A DNA stretch of 64,000 nt. It comes from Flexithrix dorotheae DSM 6795. Its GTDB lineage: Bacteria > Bacteroidota > Bacteroidia > Cytophagales > Flammeovirgaceae. Position numbers and translations under genes: made by a program. The DNA lies in contig NZ_KB903439.1 of NCBI RefSeq assembly GCF_000379765.1, positions 62,001 through 126,000 on the forward strand, read 5' to 3'. The notes under the pieces were generated by a model. The model worked only from the letters and a program-made list of their open reading frames with translations, was not told where the DNA came from and did not search any database. Positions within the stretch are counted from its first letter, which is position 1, and each line of letters begins with the position of its first letter. Shown piece after piece: positions 26,885 through 36,685 of the stretch.

Positions 26885-27417
26885 ATCAGTAGTATTGAGT
26901 CTCCATAAATATTGTTATTCTTACTCTGGTTGAAAGAAAAGGGAGTTGTGAGGGAAACATTATTCTAAGGAAAATGTTTAAGAAAATCACCAGAGTTTCC
27001 TTCAAATTGAATGTTAGTATTAACCAGACGTAAGAAAATGATTTATGGGTAATTTTTATTTAGTACAACTTTTCTTCAATTCCAAGTTAGAAATTTGCTT
27101 TAGGATTTACAATTCTTTTTATAAATAATTGGAATTTTATAGAAATCTTGGGTGAATTATCCGGGTATATTCATTTCCCAAAATGTTAATTTCCTAATGG
27201 TTTGTCTGTTTTTTTTAATTTTCAAACCTCTCTTAACTACAGGTACTCCCGGTAATTTTTGTAAAAAGACATATTCTTGAAAAGAAGTAAGTCTTTTTCT
27301 AATAAAATAATTGGTTGAAACCAAGTGAAATTTGGAGGTGAGCACCCTCCTTTTTTGCCTTATCATTTCAACCAATTTTTAATGTTTTACAGCAATATGC
27401 CAATTTATGAATTCCTG
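26885..27417. other. Intergenic stretch between the M14 peptidase and sigma genes
   Basis: 533 bp lying between two minus-strand genes. Its left part carries a large nested hairpin (27309-27377), probably the end of the peptidase transcript. A possible 72-residue minus-strand ORF at 27157-27375 overlaps this hairpin and lacks any recognisable domain. The right part should hold the sigma-gene promoter. Confidence 0.4.
27309..27377 (-). terminator. Nested hairpin downstream of the M14 peptidase gene
   Basis: Outer arms AATTGGTTGAAA (27309-27320) and TTTCAACCAATT (27366-27377) match over 12 bp. Inside sits a second hairpin, GGAGG-TGAGCA-CCCTCC. It begins 41 bp after the peptidase stop. On the minus strand it is followed by ATTTTATT, so termination is plausible but the U tract is poor. 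Confidence 0.5.
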
Positions 27418-29979
27418 CTATTTTGGAACAGCAACATATTTACCCAAAAACAGCGCATTGAGAAACAGCCTGTTGGTGCCATACCAGGACCCTCGGAAAT
27501 TAGGATTATCCGCAAATAAAATTACCCTTCCTGATTTTACAGGACTCACAATTAAGGAGGCCGAGGGTTTAAGAAATTTATTCAGGTTTTCATCTGTAAT
27601 AAATCCATCGATGTGAGGATTTTCAGTGTATTTTGCCACAGTGCCATAAGGACTTTTACTTGGAGCCAGCCAAACTGTGCTATTCCGATAAACCGGTAGC
27701 CTTCGGCTGGTGTAGCCGAAGCCCAGCGGATGGGTAATATCCAAATCTGTCTCAAAAATGGCTCCTCCAACTGATTTTTTCCCAATATGCTCCCGGGAAT
27801 CTACAAAATCCAGTCGCTTAACTTCCTTATTTGGGATCGTATCTTTTTCTTCTTCAATTAATGTCTCATTTACCAGTTTTTTCTCAATTGCCCATTTAGA
27901 GGCTGTTCGTGAAGTAATGAGTGTATTTCCCGCACCGACCCAATCTTTAATTTTTGAAATGTCATTTGAATCCAATTGGTTATAACTGCCGGATACCATC
28001 ACCATTACATTGTAATTATTCAAATCGAGTCTGCTGAAATTTCTCATGGGTACTTTGGTGATTGGCATATTTACCCTCGTATCCAGAAGGTGCCAGACTT
28101 CCCCATGCTCGTAAGAATTGATCCCCTCTCCTACCAACATCACCGCTTTGGGTTTTTCCAGCACCTTCAAGTTTCCACTTCCCAAATCGATTCCCGATGT
28201 GCTATATCCGGTTTTTGTAGTAGAAATATCTACCTCCCAATCCTTCACTACCTGGGTTAATAATTGATGAAGCGAATCGGCTGAGATAAATTGCCTCCCC
28301 ACTGGAAACACTAGGGTTCCAAAACCAAAATTCCTCCTACCCTTATCAGTGGTAATCTCAAAAGGTTTGAAGGCACTGGTAGCCACTACTCCTTTTGATT
28401 GCAGAAAATACAAAGCAGCCGGAGCATTGTATTCATTCCAGGTCATGATATAGGCATAGGATGATTTTTGAGGAGCGGTGAAACCTGAGACCGGAACTTC
28501 TTTCAATTCTTTTCCCATTTGAAAACTAGAAACTTCACCAAAGGGCATATTGTAAAAATTAGCCAGTGACCAGGCTGAAGCATCATAAAAAACACTATCG
28601 GTATATTCATTATAAGTTTCAAATGCACTTTGCACCAACCTGTATTGGGGCTGTTCGGTAGGAACTACATAAGCTTCCCCAGCTTTAAAAGATTTTCCAC
28701 CAGTATTGATATTCTGTCCCAATTCATATACTTTCACTCTATGAATCAGTAGTTTATCGATGAAGGCATTTGTCCTGGCTTTATCATTTTCATCTCCAAA
28801 TACATAGCCTTTCACCCTACTTTTGGCCGCATTCGAAATGGCACTTTTGAAAAAGTTCTTCTGATATTCCTGCAATATGGTTTTATTTTCCAGTGCTGCA
28901 TTTAAAGTCGTAAGGGAAGAGGTATATTGGTTGCGAATGGTAAAGGCAAAAGTCAGTTGCTCCCCGGTATTTTGCTTTTGTACATGTCCTCTGGAACTGG
29001 CTTGTTCGAACAATAAAGCCAATCCACCCTGCAAATCCGGATAAGAAGAACCATAACCAGGATAGGTACCATCAAACACTTCTTTGGTAAAATACATGGA
29101 ACCAATTTCATCCAAACCTTTGGAAAAATGCTTTGCAAAAGCTTCATTCAGGGTAGTATAATTCTCCTTTGGCATGATCGGGTTTTTACTGGCATTCACC
29201 TTCATAGGCTCGAAAAAGTAAGTACTGTTCGTACCCATTTCATGAAAATCTGTCACCACATTCGGATACCATTGATGGTACCAGTTCAGCTTTCCCCGGC
29301 TTTCCGGATGTATGGCCAGCCACCAGTCCCGGTTAAGGTCAAAATAATAATGATTGGTTCTTCCCGAGGGGGAAATTTCATTGTGCTCAATATCCATAGG
29401 ATCATCGACCAAGGGATTTCCTTTATGCGTATTGGCCCAATGCGTATGCCGGTCTCTGCCATCAGGATTGATAGTGGGATCGAGAAAAACTACTGTTTCA
29501 TTCAGTAAATCAACAATTTCCTGGTTGGTAGAAGCAGCTAATACGTAAGCTGTTAATAAGGCTGCCTCTGAGCTGGACGGCTCATTACCATGTACATTAT
29601 ATCCCAGATTTACAAAAATGGGTAAATTATCCGCATTCATATTACTAGTCGGATCAGCTACCTGGACCTGCTGAAGACGCAAATCCTCCAGTTTATTGAT
29701 ATTTTCAGGACTACTGATATTCAGGATCACCAGTTTTCTATGTTCGTGAGATTTTCCATAATAGGTTATAGTTGCCCGGTCAGAAGCCTCCGCCAATTTC
29801 TCCAGATAAGCCACAATCATATCGTGCCTGGTATGCTGGAAACCAATGGGATAGCCCAAAAAATCTTCTGGTGAGGGAATATCCGGATTAAAGGGAGCTT
29901 GTTTTTTGAAAAAATAGTCTTGTGCATACCCGGGAAAAGTGCATGCCAAAAGTAGAAATAGAATCAGTGATTTTACCAT
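27418..29979 (-). CDS. M14-family zinc carboxypeptidase, secreted
   Basis: An 853-residue exported metallopeptidase. A signal peptide of about 20 residues ends PGYAQ. The M14 zinc motif H-x-x-E is GYNVHGNE (His130, Glu133). Further family blocks are DPTINPDGRDRHTHWANT and the third-ligand region VVTDFHEMGTNSTYFFEP. The C-terminal 450 residues form a large accessory region with no catalytic motif that I recognise; PKAVMLVGEGINSYEHGEVWHLLD looks like a glutamine-amidotransferase-like fold, as in several Bacteroidota M14 proteins. It would remove C-terminal residues from peptides in the periplasm or medium. It is transcribed away from the divergent PepSY gene. Confidence 0.88.
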   Translation of the reverse strand: MVKSLILFLLLACTFPGYAQDYFFKKQAPFNPDIPSPEDFLGYPIGFQHTRHDMIVAYLEKLAEASDRATITYYGKSHEHRKLVILNISSPENINKLEDLRLQQVQVADPTSNMNADNLPIFVNLGYNVHGNEPSSSEAALLTAYVLAASTNQEIVDLLNETVVFLDPTINPDGRDRHTHWANTHKGNPLVDDPMDIEHNEISPSGRTNHYYFDLNRDWWLAIHPESRGKLNWYHQWYPNVVTDFHEMGTNSTYFFEPMKVNASKNPIMPKENYTTLNEAFAKHFSKGLDEIGSMYFTKEVFDGTYPGYGSSYPDLQGGLALLFEQASSRGHVQKQNTGEQLTFAFTIRNQYTSSLTTLNAALENKTILQEYQKNFFKSAISNAAKSRVKGYVFGDENDKARTNAFIDKLLIHRVKVYELGQNINTGGKSFKAGEAYVVPTEQPQYRLVQSAFETYNEYTDSVFYDASAWSLANFYNMPFGEVSSFQMGKELKEVPVSGFTAPQKSSYAYIMTWNEYNAPAALYFLQSKGVVATSAFKPFEITTDKGRRNFGFGTLVFPVGRQFISADSLHQLLTQVVKDWEVDISTTKTGYSTSGIDLGSGNLKVLEKPKAVMLVGEGINSYEHGEVWHLLDTRVNMPITKVPMRNFSRLDLNNYNVMVMVSGSYNQLDSNDISKIKDWVGAGNTLITSRTASKWAIEKKLVNETLIEEEKDTIPNKEVKRLDFVDSREHIGKKSVGGAIFETDLDITHPLGFGYTSRRLPVYRNSTVWLAPSKSPYGTVAKYTENPHIDGFITDENLNKFLKPSASLIVSPVKSGRVILFADNPNFRGSWYGTNRLFLNALFLGKYVAVPK

Positions 29980-30253
29980 GATAGTTATAAGCAGAATTGT
30001 GTTTAAAAAATGTATTGAATTGCCCTTAAAGGGATGAAATTTTTAGTTGGTGTAAATGGCTGGTGTGAATATATAAATAAGTAAGATTTCTTCTAAATAC
30101 AATATAGAAAAATCCCCTTGCGACTACCAACAATCTACTTGCTTAAAAATGATTTAATATTCTCCTGTTTAGCATTTTTGGGATGTCAGTTACATTTCTT
30201 TATTTTGGGCAATCTGTCTGAAGCATTTTTGCAGATTTACATTTAATTCTTTT

Positions 30254-31333
30254 ATGAAATTTTTTATTACAAAAATTCACCTGTGGCTGGGACTTCCTTT
30301 AGGCATCCTTTTTTTTATCGTTTCGTTTTCAGGAGCTATTTATACCTGGGAACCAGAATTTAGTGCCATTCAATATAAACAAAATGTTACTCCGGAAAAC
30401 AGACCCATTGTTTCGGTACCGGAAATCAAAAAAATAATGGAGAAAGAATTTCCTGAGGGAGATTTCAGAACCGTATTTTTTAAGGATAAGGCGAAAGCCA
30501 TAGAGGTATTATTATTTGTGCCCGGTACATATTATATCGCCCAGGTCAATCCTTATTCCGGAGAATTAATTCATCTGCAGGATATGAAAAAAGGCTGGTT
30601 GAATTACCTCAAAGGAATTCACCGTAATTTGTTGCTGGGGAAAGTTGGAGAGGAAATCGTGCACTGGACTACCCTGCTTTTCCTCATCATGATGATTACC
30701 GGACTGGTGATTTGGTGGCCTCAAACTAAGGCTTCCAGAAAATCGAGATTTACCATAAAATGGAATGCTAAACCCAAAAAACTGAATTACGATTTGCACA
30801 ATGTATTTGGTTTTTATGCCACCTGGATAGCCATTTTCAGTGTCATTACAGGGCTTTTCTGGGGTTTTGAAATGGTGAGAACCGGATTACAGCATATCAC
30901 AGGAGAAAATGAACTGACCTATGACATTCCGAAATCAGATGAAACCTTAAAAGAAAATGGGAATAACCAGTTTTTATTGATGGACAGTCTTTTGAAAACT
31001 TTCCACAAGAAATTCCCCGACAATTATATCAGGGTGAGTAATCCACATAAAGCCACTGATCCGATAAATGTAACGGTGGCAAGTCCGGAAATGCTGGTCC
31101 ATAAAATTGACCATTATTTTTTCGACCGATATACCGGGAAAGAAATTACTGGCAATTTTAAAAACGGACTTTATAAAGATGCCTCTACTTTTAGTACCAT
31201 AAATGGATTAGTTTACGCTATCCATTTGGGTAATATTTTTTCATTCCCTGGCAGGCTTTTGGTTTTCCTGGCTTCTCTGATTATGTCCTCATTACCTATT
31301 ACAGGCTTTATCATTTGGTGGAAAAAGCGATAG
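30254..31333 (+). CDS. PepSY-associated membrane protein (PiuB-like)
   Basis: A 359-residue inner-membrane protein with four hydrophobic segments: HLWLGLPLGILFFIVSFSG near the N-terminus, LLFLIMMITGLVIWWP, FGFYATWIAIFSVITGLFWG, and a C-terminal FLASLIMSSLPITGFIIWW. PepSY-like loops lie between the first and second and the third and fourth segments. This is the PepSY_TM family, often called iron-regulated membrane protein and linked to siderophore or heme reduction. No Fur-type site is evident. Its last 23 bp overlap the convergent lyase gene tail to tail. Confidence 0.85.
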   Translation: MKFFITKIHLWLGLPLGILFFIVSFSGAIYTWEPEFSAIQYKQNVTPENRPIVSVPEIKKIMEKEFPEGDFRTVFFKDKAKAIEVLLFVPGTYYIAQVNPYSGELIHLQDMKKGWLNYLKGIHRNLLLGKVGEEIVHWTTLLFLIMMITGLVIWWPQTKASRKSRFTIKWNAKPKKLNYDLHNVFGFYATWIAIFSVITGLFWGFEMVRTGLQHITGENELTYDIPKSDETLKENGNNQFLLMDSLLKTFHKKFPDNYIRVSNPHKATDPINVTVASPEMLVHKIDHYFFDRYTGKEITGNFKNGLYKDASTFSTINGLVYAIHLGNIFSFPGRLLVFLASLIMSSLPITGFIIWWKKR

Positions 31334-33428
31334 AAAAATTTACCGATTTTCCAGCCATTTCACCAGAAGGTAAAGCAATGTTTTGCGTTTGGGGATGAGC
31401 TCCTTTTTTAGTTAATGTGATTTTTAATTCACCGAGTCTGGTGGTCGGATCACTTACAGAAACCTCACCATTTTTTAGATTTAATAAAACCAAAGCTGGA
31501 TGATTGACCTGAAGACTAATCCCCTGCCCTACCTCAATATTCCCCGCTTTGTGAAATACCACTCCAATCATATCTAATGGAGCATTTTTCACTGCTTGTA
31601 ATTCTGGTGTATTGGAAAGTATTTCTATAGAGGTATTTTTAGCGTATGCGGCTAATTCTTCGGAGCTTTTTCCAGGAACCACTATATAGGCATATTGGGC
31701 ATTTTTAGGCGATGGTCCATGATCAAACCAGAGTGAAAATACTCTTGGGGCATAAACTGTATCTTTTCCCAATCCATATATCCTTTGCAAATTACCCTGC
31801 TGCACATCAGATTTAATTTCCACGGTCTGATCTGTTGGAAAAATGTAGCCAATGCTATCATGCACGATCAATTTTGGATTTTTCAAACTTTGCATGGTAT
31901 TCGTAAATTTCCGGCCATCAATTTCAATCTCACCTTGCAAGTGACATTGGTTTATCCCGGTTACAATTGCAGCTTCATGGGAGGAATTAATTCCCGCACC
32001 TAAAGCCACCCATTCCTCATCAAACCAAAACCAGGATTTTTTAGCCTTGGTTTTATCTTTGGAAAAATCCATAGCCGAAACGCCATAATTCCCATCACTT
32101 ACCCCACCTACAAAACTGGTTTTCTGTGTGTAATTTGGCCCTTTTTTCTGTTCTACAAATTCCTGATGAGGGCTGGTAACTCCGGGCAATTTGGCCCAAT
32201 CCCAGGCTGGGAAAATTCCCTGGTATTCATTTCCTCTTCGGTAAATATAGGTAAGCCCATAGGGCAGCCAGTAGCCCAGTTTATTTTCTGAATTCATATT
32301 CAGCTCAATTCCTACAGTTCTTTCACTACACATTTTCAATGCTGTAAAATAACCATCCTTGTGGTGAGCGGTATAATCTGATCTCCAAAAATGTTTGTTC
32401 CCCTCAATTTCCTGAGATGTTTTATTTTCAATGTGCGTTTTTGAGCTTTGATAAGGAGAGGAAAAGGCCGGATCGACTATTTTTAACCTTTCCAGTTGAG
32501 GTAAAAGTTCTTCTCCAAGTAATAAATCTCCATCTGTTCTGCCTACTTGTCTTCCCCTCACATTGTAATCAATTAATCCTCCTCGTATCATCCAGCGGGT
32601 TCCTTCCAAAAAGTATTTTCTCAGCGTTTCAATTTGCTCTTCGGAATAGGCAAAAGCAGTCCCATGTACTATGGTAGCCAGCCAGATGGATTCTCTCAAA
32701 AGATTGAGCCCATAGCTGCCATTATAAATAAAATGACCGTGTTGATGAAAACTAAAATCCGGCTGAATGCCTTCCTCAGATGATATTTCTATTTGATCAG
32801 TCACTCCCTTTATTCCCGATTTGATACGATCTTCATTCCTTTCAATTACTCCCCGATAAAGGGTAGAAGTGGCCAGTAATGTCCTGTTGGAGCCAGTCAT
32901 GGTAGGAACGGGAGTCAGGTCACTAACTATCTTTTCATGAAGCTGATTGTCTATTTTATTTTGCAGTAGTAATCCGATAATATTTAAATAAAACTGCTTG
33001 GCAATCTTGTTTTTATACCAATTATCAGAAACCGGGTTTACCTGATACCAATACGTGAGGGCTTTTTCCAGGCCATTTAAAAGTTCTTCATTCTGAAAAT
33101 AGGAAGAAGATTCCCGGGAATAATTGATGGTCATCACCAACATTTTATCCAGATGGACTAATGCAGACCAATTGTTGTCCCTGTCCTGATAGTCCACATC
33201 ATTCCAACTACCATTAGAATTCATTTCTGCTAAATAAACATTTGCTTTACTGTAGTCGGAAGCAATATAACGATCCGTTCTCGGTCTAAACTCTAAATTT
33301 AAGGCCCCTTCTACAAGACGGTTCCTCAAAATTTCAATATCTGATTCCTGAGCGTATGAATGAATTGGAAGAATAAAGAAAAGGCTAATGATTAATATTT
33401 GGAGGTCTGCAGTTAATTTGTTTTTCAT
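31311..33428 (-). CDS. Polysaccharide lyase family 8
   Basis: A secreted lyase of about 705 residues. The start is the ATG at 33426-33428 (MKNKLTADLQ), because the upstream in-frame start would be TTG. A signal peptide ends near HSYAQE. The alpha/alpha-toroid domain holds the PL8 catalytic blocks: TGSNR (Asn181), FSFHQHGHFIYNGSYG with the predicted catalytic His230 and Tyr239, and GLIDYNVRGRQVGR. The beta-sandwich C-terminal half ends with a QVNHPALVLLNLK block. PL8 enzymes cleave uronate-containing polymers (chondroitin, hyaluronan, xanthan, ulvan-like) by beta-elimination. With two sulfatases in the window, a sulfated glycosaminoglycan-like substrate is plausible but unproven. Confidence 0.88.
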   Translation of the reverse strand: MKNKLTADLQILIISLFFILPIHSYAQESDIEILRNRLVEGALNLEFRPRTDRYIASDYSKANVYLAEMNSNGSWNDVDYQDRDNNWSALVHLDKMLVMTINYSRESSSYFQNEELLNGLEKALTYWYQVNPVSDNWYKNKIAKQFYLNIIGLLLQNKIDNQLHEKIVSDLTPVPTMTGSNRTLLATSTLYRGVIERNEDRIKSGIKGVTDQIEISSEEGIQPDFSFHQHGHFIYNGSYGLNLLRESIWLATIVHGTAFAYSEEQIETLRKYFLEGTRWMIRGGLIDYNVRGRQVGRTDGDLLLGEELLPQLERLKIVDPAFSSPYQSSKTHIENKTSQEIEGNKHFWRSDYTAHHKDGYFTALKMCSERTVGIELNMNSENKLGYWLPYGLTYIYRRGNEYQGIFPAWDWAKLPGVTSPHQEFVEQKKGPNYTQKTSFVGGVSDGNYGVSAMDFSKDKTKAKKSWFWFDEEWVALGAGINSSHEAAIVTGINQCHLQGEIEIDGRKFTNTMQSLKNPKLIVHDSIGYIFPTDQTVEIKSDVQQGNLQRIYGLGKDTVYAPRVFSLWFDHGPSPKNAQYAYIVVPGKSSEELAAYAKNTSIEILSNTPELQAVKNAPLDMIGVVFHKAGNIEVGQGISLQVNHPALVLLNLKNGEVSVSDPTTRLGELKITLTKKGAHPQTQNIALPSGEMAGKSVNFSIAFSTK

Positions 33429-33664
33429 TTTCAATTTTTATGTTTTTTCAATTTAGCAGTCGTCCACTTATTTATTTTGTAATCTTATTCCAGCCCGGAA
33501 TTTCTGGTTATAGCGGACAAAACACCCTTCTCCAAGCAATCTTGTTTGAAAGTTCTAAAAATTAAATTTACTTAATAATTGCTTCCAATTGGAAAAATAC
33601 ACATTTTGTATATTGATTTTTTTGGTATTTCTCAATTTTTTGGGAAATTGTATTATTAGATTTA

Positions 33665-36600
33665 ATGAAGGTTTCAAAAGTGTTTAACCAAATAAATAAC
33701 TCATATTTAAAACTCCTGATTTGGGTTTTTTTCCTGTCCATTTTAAGCGCGAGCTTTCATCAATGTACTCAGGATTATTCTTCTACTCTTCCTAAAAAAG
33801 TCGATTTCAACTTTCATGTCAAACCCATTTTAGTTCAAAAATGCTTTCTTTGCCATGGTCCGGATCCAAGTAGCAGGGAAGGTGATTTAAGGCTGGATAC
33901 TTTTGAAGGGGCAACCGCCTTATTGGAAGAAGGCAGAAAGGCTATTGATCCTGGTCATCCTGGTAAAAGTGAGGTGGTAAAACGGATAAATTATGATGAT
34001 CCTAACCTGGTGATGCCTCCTCCGGAATCTAACCTGGAATTAAGCCAGTATGAGATTGATATTCTTACCAAATGGATTGATCAGGGAGCAGAATGGAAAC
34101 CTCATTGGTCCTTTATTCCCCCGAAAATTACTGAACCAGAAAAGTTCAACAATTCGGTAAACGAAATTGATGATTACATCGAGGAAAAGATTGTTTCCAA
34201 AAAACTCAACAATGCACCTACAGCCGGGAAAAATTCCCTTATCCGAAGAGTGTCCTACCTCCTGACAGGCTTGCCTCCTACTCCCAAAAAGCTCAATAAC
34301 TACCTGGCAGATTCCAGTGCAAACGCCTATGAAAAAATGGTAGATCATTATTTAAATGATGAAGCTTTTGGAGAAAGGTGGGCCAGACACTGGATGGATA
34401 TTACCCGATATGCGGAAACCAAAGGGCATGAATTTGATTATTCAATATCAGGGGCATGGCAATACAGGGATTATTTAATTCGCGCATTTAATGAGGATGT
34501 GCCCTACGATCAGCTAGTGAAAGAACAAATTGCCGGTGACCTTTTGGATACCGTAAGGTGGAACCCTGAAAATGGCATGAATGAATCACAGCTGGGTACA
34601 ATTTTTTATACTTTAGGAGAAGGCAAACACAGCCCGGTTGACATTAAAAAGGAAGAAGTTGACCGAATTGATAACATTATCGATGTGACTACAAAAGCCT
34701 TTCAGGGCTTAACCGTTTCCTGTGCCAAATGCCATGATCACAAGTTCGATCCAGTTCCCACTTCTGATTATTATAGCCTTTATGGCATATTCGAAAGTAC
34801 CCGGATTTCCCCACAACCAACTAATGTGACCTACCATCAACAAAAAGATATTGATGCTATTTCCGCTTTAAAGGATTCTATCAAAATCTTTCTGGCCAGC
34901 AAGTGGGAAAACCAAAAATTCCCCCTGAGTTCCGAACTAAAACAGATGAGCAATGAAGTTTCTGAATCTTCCGACTTTGAAATTTTAGGAGATTTTCGGG
35001 GAGCAAATCTGGATGGCTGGAAAAGTGACGGGCTTGCATTTGGAAAACGAACCACTTTGGGTAATCCTGTCTTTGGGAAAAATAGTCAGCTGACAAACTT
35101 AAGTACTGGAAAAGCCTCCAGTAAAACTTTTGGCCCTGGAATTTTTGGTGCTTTAAGGTCTCCGGATTTTATAATAGAAAAAGACTTTATTGGGGTAAAA
35201 GCACTGGGTAAGAAGGCTATCGTTAGGATTATAATTGATAATTTCCAACTCATTCAAGACCCTATTTATGGTGGTTTAACTAAAAAAGTAGAGGCAGATG
35301 AATGGACTGATTTGAAGTTCAATGTTGCCGCATGGAAGGGACATAAAGCCTATGTGGAAATTATTCCCGGACAATATAACAAACATGTTTACCAACTTCC
35401 CAAAGAGGCGTTTGTGGAGGCAAAATATATCATTGCATTTAATGGAGACTGGCCTCAGGTTCCCACTAATGAATCTTTTGAGAAACCGGTTGAAATGAAT
35501 ACTGCCCTGGAAAACTGGGCTCAAAATTCCGCTTCTCCTGAGGAAATCAGGGCTATAAACCAACTTATTGCCACGAATCAATTTCGGGGAAATTATCATC
35601 AAATCAACACCTATTCCAATAAAATAAATCAGCTTCAGGGCCAAATGCAGGATACCTCCTTTTTTGAAGGAATTACAGATGGTTTTGCCATTAATAGTAA
35701 AATTTTTATTCGGGGAAGCCACAATGAATTATCCAAAAATGTAGTACCAAGAGGCTTTCTTTCAGGAATTTTTTCAAAAAATCAGTTTCGTTCTGAAGGT
35801 AGTGGAAGGATGGAACTCGCCAATGCAATTGTAGATCCGGAAAACCCACTAACTTCTAGGGTGATGGTCAATAGAATCTGGCATTATTTGTTTGGCAGAG
35901 GATTGGTAGAAACAGTGGACAACTTTGGGCTGCAGGGAAAACTCCCAAGTCATCCTGAGCTGCTCGATTTTTTAGCTTTAAAATTTCAAAATGAGGGGTA
36001 TTCCATCAAACAAATGATAAAATATATGGTGATGTCCCAAACTTTCAGAAGAGCCGTGGAAGTTCCTGATGGCAACAAATCCAACGATCCTGATAATCTT
36101 TATCTGGCAAATTTCCCCATCCGCAGGTTGGAATCTGAAGCCATTCGTGATGCTTTGCTTATGGTGGCAGGTAATCTGGATGAAACCATGTACGGTGCTC
36201 CTGTGCCCGTTTATCTCACCCCTTTTATGCAGGGAAGAGGCAGACCCTACAGATCAGGACCTATGGATGGAAATGGCAGAAGAAGCATATATCTGGAAGT
36301 AAGAAGAAATTTTTTACAGCCAATGATGCTCACTTTCGATCGTCCTATCCCCTTCTCTACTTTTGGGAAAAGGAATGTAACCAATGTACCTGCTCAATCT
36401 TTAATTTTAATGAATGATCCTTTTGTAGAAGCGCAGGCCGGCCTTTTAGCGCAGGAAATAGTCAATGAAAAAAATCTGGACATAGATGAAAAAATTGATG
36501 TAATTTATTTAAGAACATTGAGCCGGAATGCAAAATCAGAAGAAAAGGAACAAGCCAAAGTTTTTATACAATCCCTGGCAAAAAATGCTGAAATTCCTGA

Positions 36601-36685
36601 ACAGGAGTTATTGGAAAATACAGCAATATGGAAAGCCTATTGTCATTCTATTTTTAATTTAAAAGAGTTTATTTACCTGATATGA
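33665..36685 (+). CDS. Di-heme PSCyt1/DUF1549/DUF1553 protein (pair A)
   Basis: A 1006-residue exported protein of the planctomycete cytochrome type. The N-terminal PSCyt1 domain has a heme motif CFLCH (Cys60, Cys63, His64) followed by GPDPSSREGDLRLD and VMPPPESN. DUF1549 includes IRRVSYLLTGLPPTP, RWARHWMDITRYA and a second heme motif CAKCH (from Cys353) in CHDHKFDPVP. An insertion at about 435-620 looks like a beta-sandwich, perhaps carbohydrate-binding. DUF1553 follows with NPLTSRVMVNRIWHYLFGRG, PSHPELLDFLA and RRSIYLEVRRN. The gene overlaps the DUF1501 gene by 4 bp (ATGA), so the two are translationally coupled. The family is known from Planctomycetes, often next to sulfatases; its reaction is not established. 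An electron-transfer role is inferred from the two hemes. Confidence 0.88.
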   Translation: MKVSKVFNQINNSYLKLLIWVFFLSILSASFHQCTQDYSSTLPKKVDFNFHVKPILVQKCFLCHGPDPSSREGDLRLDTFEGATALLEEGRKAIDPGHPGKSEVVKRINYDDPNLVMPPPESNLELSQYEIDILTKWIDQGAEWKPHWSFIPPKITEPEKFNNSVNEIDDYIEEKIVSKKLNNAPTAGKNSLIRRVSYLLTGLPPTPKKLNNYLADSSANAYEKMVDHYLNDEAFGERWARHWMDITRYAETKGHEFDYSISGAWQYRDYLIRAFNEDVPYDQLVKEQIAGDLLDTVRWNPENGMNESQLGTIFYTLGEGKHSPVDIKKEEVDRIDNIIDVTTKAFQGLTVSCAKCHDHKFDPVPTSDYYSLYGIFESTRISPQPTNVTYHQQKDIDAISALKDSIKIFLASKWENQKFPLSSELKQMSNEVSESSDFEILGDFRGANLDGWKSDGLAFGKRTTLGNPVFGKNSQLTNLSTGKASSKTFGPGIFGALRSPDFIIEKDFIGVKALGKKAIVRIIIDNFQLIQDPIYGGLTKKVEADEWTDLKFNVAAWKGHKAYVEIIPGQYNKHVYQLPKEAFVEAKYIIAFNGDWPQVPTNESFEKPVEMNTALENWAQNSASPEEIRAINQLIATNQFRGNYHQINTYSNKINQLQGQMQDTSFFEGITDGFAINSKIFIRGSHNELSKNVVPRGFLSGIFSKNQFRSEGSGRMELANAIVDPENPLTSRVMVNRIWHYLFGRGLVETVDNFGLQGKLPSHPELLDFLALKFQNEGYSIKQMIKYMVMSQTFRRAVEVPDGNKSNDPDNLYLANFPIRRLESEAIRDALLMVAGNLDETMYGAPVPVYLTPFMQGRGRPYRSGPMDGNGRRSIYLEVRRNFLQPMMLTFDRPIPFSTFGKRNVTNVPAQSLILMNDPFVEAQAGLLAQEIVNEKNLDIDEKIDVIYLRTLSRNAKSEEKEQAKVFIQSLAKNAEIPEQELLENTAIWKAYCHSIFNLKEFIYLI

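Noticed and set aside
27157-27375. 72-residue minus-strand ORF after the M14 gene
   Set aside because: It overlaps a nested hairpin, has no recognisable domain and shows no coding character.
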